This document shows, piece after piece, positions 57,311 to 64,000 of a DNA stretch of 64,000 bases (the first letter of the stretch is position 1; each line of letters begins with the position of its first letter). A model generated the notes under the pieces. The model saw nothing but the letters and a program-made list of their open reading frames with translations. It was not told where the DNA came from and did not search any database. The position numbers and the translations under genes are program-made. Source of the stretch: Macrotis lagotis (taxonomy: Eukaryota > Chordata > Mammalia > Peramelemorphia > Peramelidae); NCBI RefSeq assembly GCF_037893015.1, contig NC_133665.1:99371637-99435636 (forward strand), given 5' to 3'.

Positions 57311-57948
57311 TATATTCCTTCTAACAGCTCTTATAAATGAGAAAGTTCATATGAGTTATTAATATCTTCTTCCTGTGCAGGAATACAAACAGTCCAACAT
57401 CATTAAGTTCCTCATAGTTAGTCCCTCTCTTCCACTCCCTCTATGGTTCACCAGAGTCCTGTACTTGAAGATCAAACTTTCTATTCAGCTCTGGTGGTTT
57501 CAGTAGGAAAGTTTGAAAGTCCCCTGTTTCATTGAAAGTCCATCTTTTCCCCCCGAAAGAGGATGTTCAGTTTGCTGGGTAGTTGATTATCAGTTGTAAA
57601 CCAAGATCTTTTGCCTTCCACAATATCATATTCCAATCCCTATGAGCCCTTAATGTAGATGCTGCCAGATCCTTGTAATCCTGACTATGGAGCCTCAGTA
57701 GTTGGATTGTTATTTTCTGGCAGCTTTCAGAATTTTCTCTTTGATTTGGGAGTTTTAGAATTGGTCTATACTATTCCTAGAAGTTTTTCATTTGGGATCC
57801 CTTTCAGGAGGTGACTGGTGAATTCTCCCGATTTCTATTTTTACCCTCTGCTTCTAGGATCTCAGGGCAATTTTGCTGTATTATTTCTTGAAAAATGAAG
57901 TCTAGGCTCTTCTCGTGATTGTAGCTTTCAGATAGCCCAATAATTTTT

Positions 57949-58101
57949 TTTTAGTTTTTTTCCAAGGCAAATGGGGTTAAATGGCTTGCCCAAGGCCATA
58001 CAGCTAGGTAATTATTAAGTGTCTGAGACTGGATTTGATCCCAGGTACTCCTGACTCCAGGGCCAGTGCTTTATCCACTGTGCCACCTAGCCATCCCTCG
58101 C
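57949..58101 (-). repeat. Marsupial SINE in half-L1 copy 3
   Basis: 13-bp target repeats CCCAATAATTTTT at 57936-57948 and 58102-58114. It lies within ORF1. Confidence 0.92.
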
Positions 58102-59096
58102 CCCAATAATTTTTAAATTATTTCTTCTGGATCTGTTTTTGAGGTTGGTTGTTTTTCCAATGAGATATTTCACATTTTTTTCTAATTTTTGCTTTTTTGG
58201 AAGAGTTTTATTTCTTCCTGCTTTCTTGCAAAGTCATTTGAAGGAGTTATTTTCTTCAGAGAGCTTTTTTATCTCCTTTTCCAGCTGACCAATTCTGCTT
58301 TTTAAGGCATTCTTCTCCTCATTTGCCTTTTGTTTTGCTTTTTCCATTAGGCCTAAATTGGTTTTTAACATATTATTTTCTTCAGTATTTTTTTGTATAT
58401 CTTTCACCAAACTTTTGATTTGATTTTCATGGTTTTTCTGCATCACTTTCATTTCTACTCCCATTTTTTCCCTCCATCTCCCTTAATTGCTTTTCAAAAT
58501 CTTTTTTGAGCTCATTCATAGTCTGAGCCCATTTTCTATTTCTCTTGAAGGTTTTGGGTACAGAAGCTTTGATTTTGTTGTCATCTGAGTATGTGTTTTG
58601 ATCTTCCATGGGACTAAAGTAATTCTCTATGATCATATTCTTCAAGTAATTCTCTATGATCAGATTCTTCTTTTTCTGTTGTTTACTCATTTCCTCAGCC
58701 CAAGACAGCACTGCCAAGGATTTGGGGTTTTTTTTTTGAGGGGGACACTCCACTGGGAGTGGTCTTATGCTCTCTTGCCTGTGCTTTGATATGTAGATGC
58801 CCCCCCCCCACACACACACTTCCTTCTCCCCTGGGGCTATAAGGAGGAGCCTGCTTTCTTAGTATGTAAGCCCAAACTGCAAGCTGGATCTGAGGTGGAG
58901 GCAAACAGCAGAGTTCTACCCCAGGGAGAGCAGAGAAATCTCTGCAGACTTCCCTTACTGTCTCTGGGGGTGCAGGTTGCTTTCTCCTGATTGTCACTGC
59001 AGATTCTGTTGTCTTTGCTCCTCACTCCACACTGATTCTGGTGCAGCAGTGTTCTTCCCCCCCCCCAGCTTCAAGCTGTTGCTGGTGATCTCTGGA

Positions 59097-59122
59097 CTGG
59101 GCTGGGCTGGGCTGGGCTGGAC
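59097..59122 (+). repeat. (GGGCT)n short tandem repeat
   Basis: About five GGGCT units in the half-L1 5' UTR. Confidence 0.85.
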
Positions 59123-60164
59123 TGTGCTATAGCTGAGGCTTTTTTCCCAATCCCTGGTCCTGGTGAAACACACCTTTCCCGTGAAAGTTTCTAAGTTATC
59201 TTAGACTGGGAAAATGTATCACTCAGTCTTTCTGTGGGTTCTGCCCCTCTAAATTTTGGCTAGAGTCATCATTTGTTTGTTTTTTGGAGTCTGGGGGGTA
59301 GCAGTTCTCAGGAAATGCTGCCTTCATGCCACCATCTTGGCTTTGCCTCCTATGATATATTTTTAAATGTGGCATGGTAGGCCACCTTCCTTTGCGATTT
59401 TTTTTCATGAGTGCCCTAGATATTCTTGACCTTTGCTTCTCCAGATGAATTTTGTTACTATTTTTTCTGGCTGTATAAAATAATTTTTTTTACTAGTTTG
59501 ATTGATATGGAACTGAATGAGTAATTTAGTTTAGGTAGAATTATCATTATAGGTCAGCTTATCCATGAGTAATTGACATTTCTCAATTGTTTAGATCTGA
59601 TTTTATTTTTGTGAAAATTGTTTTGTAATTGTGTTCATATAGTTTCTGGGTTTGTTTTGCCAGGTTGATGCCCAAGAATTTTATGCTGTCTACTGGTACT
59701 TTAAATTGAATTTCTCTTTTTATCTCTTGCTGCTGGGCTTTGTTGGTAATATATAGAAATACTAATGATTTACATGGATTGATTTTATATCTAGTTACTC
59801 CATTGTTTCTTATGACACTTATGACACAGTAGTATTCCATTACATTCATATACTATAGTGGTTATAATGAAATACTAAGGTATATGTACAATGGTTTAGA
59901 TGGAATGGCATAGTAAATTATATATTATAAATTATATATTATAATAAATTATGATATTTATTATAAATGAATAGAAGGAACCCTGTTCTGCTCAAGTACC
60001 TTGGATGGTTAGGCATTCTTCAACTCATGAAATGCCCTTTGTTTCCAGTTCTTAGCCTCAAATAAAGACATACTATAAATATTTCGGTATAATTTACCCT
60101 TTTCCCTTTTCCCTAGATCATCTTGGTGAATAGGCTTTGAAGTGATAACACTGGGTCAAAGGAT

Positions 60165-60415
60165 TATTGTTCATCATTTTTAAGTTGTAGCCAACTCTTT
60201 GTGACCCCAAGTATGGTTTTCTTGACCAAGATACTGGAATTTGCCATTTCCTTCTCCAGCTCATTTTATAGATGAAAAAACTGAGGCAAAGATGGTTAAA
60301 TGACTTTCCCAGGGTTACAAAACTAATAAATGTCTGAGATTATATTTGAGCTCAGAATAATGAGTTTTTCTAACTTCAGACATGGCACTCTATCCATTGT
60401 GCCACTCAGCTGCCT
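60165..60415 (-). repeat. MAR1-type SINE, shared with 25.59 kb
   Basis: TTGTGACCCCAAGTATGGTT, GCCATTTCCTTCTCCAGCTC and GCACTCTATCCATTGTGCCA. Its twin in copy 1 shows that it predates the duplication. Confidence 0.8.
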
Positions 60416-60787
60416 AAATTTATTCCACTATTCCCCAATGGATGGGCATCTACTTGATTTTCAATTCTTTGGTAACACTAAAAGAGCTGCTGTGAATATT
60501 TTGGTGTGTGTGAGACTTTTCTTTCTCATTTTGACATCCTTAGTCACATATACCTTTATAGTGGGGTCACTGGGTCAAAGTTAATGGACATTTTGGTCAC
60601 TTCTTTAGCATAGTTACAAATGACTTTCCAGAATTTAGTGATAAACTTTCAGATTTTACAAGAAAACTTAGGTTTTACAAAATGAAAGCTCTCAAAGGTT
60701 AATTGACATGTCTAAGGTTGCACAAGGGCAGAGCTGATATAAGAATCCAGATCTTTTGATTCAAATTCAATCTCCATTTCTCCTATG

Positions 60788-61030
60788 GTGGACCAGTGGG
60801 TTGAATCCTTGGCCTTTGATTCTGGAAAGCATGTGTTTTAATCCAGCTTCAGAAACTTAACTAGCTGTGTGGTCCTAGACAAGTCACTTAACCTATTTGC
60901 CTTGGTTTCCTTAACTGTAAAATGGGTATAATGAAAGCCCCTATTTCCCTATAAGGATAAAATGAGATGATATTTGTAAAGTGCTTAGCATAGCACCTGG
61001 TCATGGGTAGGTCCTTTATAAAGGTTTGTT
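60788..61030 (+). repeat. MIR/Ther-type SINE, shared with 27.57 kb
   Basis: TAGCTGTGTGGTCCTAGACA, CCTTGGTTTCCTTAACTGTA and AAAGTGCTTAGCATAGCACC. Confidence 0.78.
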
Positions 61031-61042
61031 CTCTCCTTTCCT

Positions 61043-61047
61043 ATCAG

Positions 61048-61127
<80 letters not shown>

Positions 61128-61170
61128 CCCCTTTCCCTTTCCTCCCTCCCTCCCTCCTTCTCTCCCTCCC
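61043..61170 (+). repeat. (TC)n microsatellite
   Basis: Long CT run passing into TCCC units; equivalent of the 27.79 kb tract in copy 1. Confidence 0.92.
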
Positions 61171-61291
61171 CTCCTTCCTATGCCACAACAATTGATTTTC
61201 TGTGTGCTTAGAATAGATTGGACTCAGGAAGAGCCAGCAGACAAGAAGACCAGGTAAGAGCTTGTTAGAATGATATTGAAATCACAAAGTC

Positions 61292-61297
61292 TTTATT
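61292..61297 (-). terminator. Poly(A) signal AATAAA after exon 4d
   Basis: AATAAA (minus strand) about 260 nt past the exon 4d stop, at the position equivalent to the signal of the first locus. Flanks match as well (ATTCTAACAAGCTCTTAC against ATTCTAAAAAGCTCTTAC). Confidence 0.55.
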
Positions 61298-61556
61298 CAA
61301 AAGCTGTCATCTAGGATGCTGTGGTAAACGGTTAATAGTTCCTGCCCTTGGACCCTTCACAGTTTAGTCTCTTCTCTTATTTCTTGGATGTCTTACTGCA
61401 TTTCATCCCCATTCCTACATTTTCTGCTCCTCTAGCGTACATATGGAATTCTCAACCCAAGACAGGAATCTAAATGGGAGCACAGGCAAAGATGAGCATA
61501 GGTTAAAAGTCAGAGTCAGGGAGGTCAGACCCAGCCTGGGTCTAATTAGGATCAAG

Positions 61557-61691
61557 CTATGGTCTGGGGAAACTGGGGTCAGGCTGAGAGCTTGGGAAGG
61601 GTCCAGACCAAGACTGGGGGAGTCTTTCTTGTCTTCCTTCTCTGTCAGGGCAGGTGATATCCTCAGCATCTGACACATCCTGAGTTTGAAC
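61557..61691 (-). CDS. Exon 4d: terminal exon of the duplicated locus, Pro/Ser-rich peptide
   Basis: In phase 0 after a CCACGGTAG acceptor it encodes 44 residues: VQTQDVSDAEDITCPDREG, then RQERLPQSWSGPFPSSQ, then PDPSFPRP and stop TAG. VSDAEDI matches ISDAETF of exon 4c, and the ERLPQSWSGPFP tail aligns with ERFPQPGPGQFP beyond the RG repeat there. This copy never had, or has lost, the Gly/Arg array. The peptide would be Pro-rich and only weakly cationic. A SINE sits in the intron between 3d and 4d. A poly(A) signal follows at 61292. The locus could be a live paralogue or a pseudogene; the decayed exon-2 equivalent favours the latter. Confidence 0.42.
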   Translation of the reverse strand, partial: VQTQDVSDAEDITCPDREGRQERLPQSWSGPFPSSQPDPSFPRP

Positions 61692-61871
61692 CTACCGTGG
61701 CAGAAAGAAGCAACAAATAATGGTTAAGTCTTCATGAGGACAGAAGGCCACCAAGGAATGCTGTAGAACTATTAAGATGTCCTGGAGATCTTGCTGGAAT
61801 TCCCGAGCAGAATCAGTGTATGGCTGGGGCCAGATCTAGTATCCCGGATACCTAGGGCTCTCCTTACTCTT

Positions 61872-62022
61872 TTTTTTTTTTTTTTTGCAAGGCAATAGGG
61901 TTAAGTGGCTTGCCCAAGGCCACACGGCTAGGTAATTATTAAATGTCTGAGGTCGGATTTGAACTCAGGTACTCCTGACTCCAGGGCTGGTGCTCTATCC
62001 ACTGCGCCATCTAGCTGCCCCT
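61872..62022 (-). repeat. Marsupial SINE in the 3d-4d intron
   Basis: 15-bp target repeats GCTCTCCTTACTCTT at 61857-61871 and 62023-62037; absent from cassettes a-c, so it postdates the duplication. Confidence 0.93.
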
Positions 62023-62719
62023 GCTCTCCTTACTCTTAGGTAGAACAGAGGAATTCCTAGACTTAAGACACCAGGAAGGATTTCCCCTCAAATACTTGCC
62101 CTTAAAATATTCCTCCTGATCTTTGGAGTCTTGGGGTCCTTACAGGGGGTACATTCTTCAGTCTCCAACAGGAGCTCAGGTTAGCAATGCCAATGACAGA
62201 GAAAGGAAACCAAAAACCCAAATGAGAAGAAAGAGGACTGATAGCAGACTTTGCTAAGAGTGGTTTTTATATACTTGTTGAATAAGGGTTAGGGAAAGGA
62301 GTGAAAATCTGGGGCTTAAAGTCAAGGGAGGGTATCCTAGGACATTCTGAAAATCACCTGAAAGAGTAGAAAGGGTTTGCTATCCAAGTCCTTTAAGGGA
62401 AGCGTCAACATGGTGGCCTATAGCCAGGAAGGATCTTAGGGGAGCTCCTGAGGCAGAACAGTCAGCTCTAGAACAGTCAAGAAGAGAGGAGGAGAAAGGC
62501 TCCAGTTGTCAGCAAGAAGCCTCTGGTCAGCCAAGGACAATTCGAAAACTTCATTACCTTTAGCTCAACGAGGAATTTCAGTACCTATTCTATATCAGGA
62601 AGGAACTAGATGGCTTTCTTTACTCCTCCGATAGGAGGGATCTGATCACAGGACCCTAGATGGAAATTCCCAGAGGAACAGGAGGATGAGTTCAGAGTTG
62701 CAGATTTTTGTGGACTTAC

Positions 62720-62761
62720 TGCCTTTTTTGGTTTCACCTTACTTTGAGGGGGTGGCCTAGC
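62720..62761 (-). CDS. Exon 3d: short exon of the duplicated locus
   Basis: Matches short exons 3b and 3c in sequence and position, but is two bases shorter in the middle. Using acceptor CTTAAG|GC and a strong donor GCA|GTAAGT it is 42 nt, phase 0, reads ARPPPQSKVKPKKA, and joins exon 4d in frame. Using the acceptor equivalent to that of 3b and 3c it would run into a stop. Either the acceptor has moved or the exon is decaying. The upstream exon 1 of this copy lies outside the window. Confidence 0.38.
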
Positions 62762-63262
62762 CTTAAGCACGGGCAGAATAGACAAACACTTATGAGATGG
62801 GGTTTCAACAGGTCCCACTACCTAAGAGATCTCTTCTCTTCTGTTCACCTTGCACCTCTTCTTTTTTCTTGTAGTGAAAATTCATTACACTGAATCTCAG
62901 TGTTGGAAGGGGTCAGAGACATATTCTTCAGCAACAGGGATGGGGAACTCACTGCTTCCTGAAGCAAAAAATCTTCTGTCTTTTGGGGGGTTACTGTTCC
63001 TGGTGTCTAAAGCTGATTCTTAGAAACTTCACCTCATTACCTGGGACGAAGCAAAAGAAACTTAATCCCTTTTCTATGTGGTAGAACTTCAGGGAGTCAT
63101 AGGATGATATCCTAGGAATTTAGAGCTGCACATTCTTCCCAAGACTCCTTCCGGACCCTGTCAGGTAAAGAAGTTGTTTGGGATAAGAGGAAAGTGGAAA
63201 GATCAAGTTCAGGTCCATATTCATCCTTTATATCCAAAAGAACCTATTTTGAAAAACTCGCC

Positions 63263-63346
63263 AGTAAAGCCTTAGAGTCACAAACTATTCCAATCACTAC
63301 ACTTCCATCATAAAGGGAATCGATCCCATGTGTTCTCTCACCTCCT
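63263..63346 (-). pseudogene. Decayed exon-2 equivalent in the duplicated locus
   Basis: Aligns with the 33.0 kb exon 2 through ATTCC..TTT, TTTGTGACT and GGCGAGTTTTTC. The frame is broken by small length changes and in-frame stops, and the donor has become GC instead of GT. A TTTGTCTTTGTAG acceptor-like site precedes it. This is the main reason to suspect that the copy no longer makes the precursor. Confidence 0.4.
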
Positions 63347-63847
63347 ACAAAGACAAAGAACAAAATAAGGTGATACTTGAGGCAATAGTGTCTTTGCCCC
63401 CTCAGGAGTCAGATGCTCCTGACTTTTCCCATCTGGTCTCTTGGTATATTTTCTTAGACTGAATAGCTATTTGGGTTATAGAATTTACTTGGATTGATGC
63501 CTGGGAAGACACATGAACTCATCTGAAGGAAAGTAAGCAGGAAAAAGGGAAAATAAACACCAGGACTACAACAATGGAAAGAAAATGCTGAGTAAATCCT
63601 AAGGATGAAACTTGCCCAAACACTATATGAACTTTCTTCCCTTCATTGAAGTAAAGAACAACTAAGAATGTACAATGAAGACTGCCTTGACTGGTGGAGT
63701 TGTTTAGTTTTGCTAAATTCTGAAAAACTACACTTTTCCCCCTTTCTCTTATAAAAGAGTTGTTCTCTAAGTGGAGGATTGGGAAGGGATATATTGAGAA
63801 ACAAAGGAGATATAAGAATAAAAGACATTTTTTCAAAGAAGAAGATA

Positions 63848-63985
63848 AGGGGGTGTCTAGGTGGTGCAGTGGATAGAGCACTGGCCCTGGAGTCAGGATT
63901 ACCTAAATTCAAATCCAGCCTCAGACACTTAATAATTGTCTAGCTCTGTGACCTCGGCAAATCACTTAACCCCATTGCCTTGCAA
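63848..63985 (+). repeat. Marsupial SINE at the window end, C-tract instead of A-tail
   Basis: Reads GTGTCTAGGTGGTGCAGTGG to CCCCATTGCCTTGCAACG and then runs into a C tract of about 14 bases where an A tail is expected. Confidence 0.9.
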
Positions 63986-64000
63986 CGCCCCCCCCCCCCC

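Larger units (their letters stand above)
56396..59345 (-). mobile_element. Half-L1 type element, copy 3 (nearly full length)
   Basis: Minus orientation; 5' end at about 59.34 kb (GCCACCATCTTGGCT), 5' UTR 58.75-59.34 kb, ORF1 about 58.7-57.5 kb, spacer 57.45-56.8 kb, 3' UTR 56.4-56.7 kb. The ORF1 coiled coil is readable: NMLKTNLGLMEKAKQKANEE and KNALKSRIGQLEKEIKKLSE. ORF2 is absent. It carries a (GA)n tract at 56.62 kb, a TA/TATG repeat at 57.18-57.31 kb and a SINE at 57949-58101. Same architecture as 8.44-11.03 kb. Confidence 0.72.
54850..59825 (-). mobile_element. L1 with a half-L1 nested in ORF2
   Basis: Outer L1, minus orientation: 3' UTR 54.85-55.14 kb, ORF2 C-terminal part 55.14-56.39 kb, then ORF2 again at 59.35-59.82 kb. 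The latter still encodes EIQFKVPVDSIKFLGINLAK and LYEHNYKTIFTKIKSDLNN of the L1 reverse-transcriptase thumb. The two halves are separated by a complete half-L1 element. Likely target repeats are CATTCTTTCTTAT and CATTGTTTCTTAT, at a site uninterrupted in copy 1 (22.12 kb). It is 5'-truncated. Confidence 0.7.
53400..63840 (+). repeat. Segmental duplication, copy 2
   Basis: Counterpart of 20.3-33.85 kb, roughly 33 kb away and in direct orientation. Divergence is visible throughout, with many substitutions and indels and lineage-specific SINEs, so the event is old. Copy 2 has one cassette instead of three. It is interrupted by a large L1 (about 54.85-59.82 kb) inserted in what is continuous in copy 1 at about 22.12 kb. 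Confidence 0.7.

Noticed and set aside
61003-61257. Ser/Leu-rich and Arg/Glu-rich frames on both strands
   Set aside because: Translations of the (TC)n microsatellite.
1-64000. CRISPR arrays, bacterial operons, tRNA or rRNA genes
   Set aside because: The window is vertebrate DNA. The regularly recurring 150-bp unit is a dispersed SINE with target repeats, and its tRNA-like head is not an intact tRNA.

Overview
The window is mammalian, almost certainly marsupial, nuclear DNA. It is AT-rich and saturated with interspersed repeats. The dominant one, about 150 bp and present some 25 times, is a tRNA/CORE-type SINE of the kind common in Australian marsupials: CAGCTAGGTGGC-like head, a middle reading as TTCAAATCCGGCCTCAGACAC, and a CTTGCAAAAA tail. 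Older MAR1- and MIR/Ther-type SINEs, L2 remnants, and L1 elements with the long marsupial inter-ORF spacer accompany it. These assignments come from remembered consensus sequences, not a database search.

Layout. 1-20.3 kb is nested LINE debris, nearly all L1 in minus orientation: ORF2-less 'half-L1' copies, one longer L1 at 14.6-20.28 kb, and a pogo-like DNA transposon inside a SINE inside an L1. 20.3-37.3 kb holds the only plausible host gene, on the minus strand: a small secreted precursor resembling the cathelicidin/cystatin superfamily, with exon 1 at 37.3 kb, a candidate exon 2 at 33.0 kb, then three tandem copies of a two-exon cassette (short exon plus Gly/Arg-rich exon) ending at a poly(A) signal at 28.0 kb. 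37.4-53.4 kb is intergenic, with a processed EIF4A3 retrocopy and a solo LTR. 53.4-64.0 kb is an old direct duplication of 20.3-33.9 kb, interrupted by a large L1. It carries a fourth cassette (61.5-62.8 kb) and a decayed exon-2 equivalent at 63.3 kb; its exon 1 would lie beyond the window.

How it fits together. Exon 1 encodes a signal peptide and the first strand-helix of a cathelin-like domain. Exon 2 supplies two cysteines. The downstream exons supply alternative C-terminal cationic peptides: Gly/Arg-rich in cassettes a-c, with a twelve-unit minisatellite encoding RGRGG/RGPGG in c, and Pro/Ser-rich in the distal copy d. Exons 1, 2, 3b, 3c and all four exon-4 acceptors are compatible with phase 0, as in classical four-exon cathelicidins. 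My reading is a host-defence peptide locus diversified by duplicating mature-peptide exons within one gene and by duplicating the whole locus. The cathelicidin assignment is an inference at about even odds. Expression and splicing cannot be seen from the sequence.
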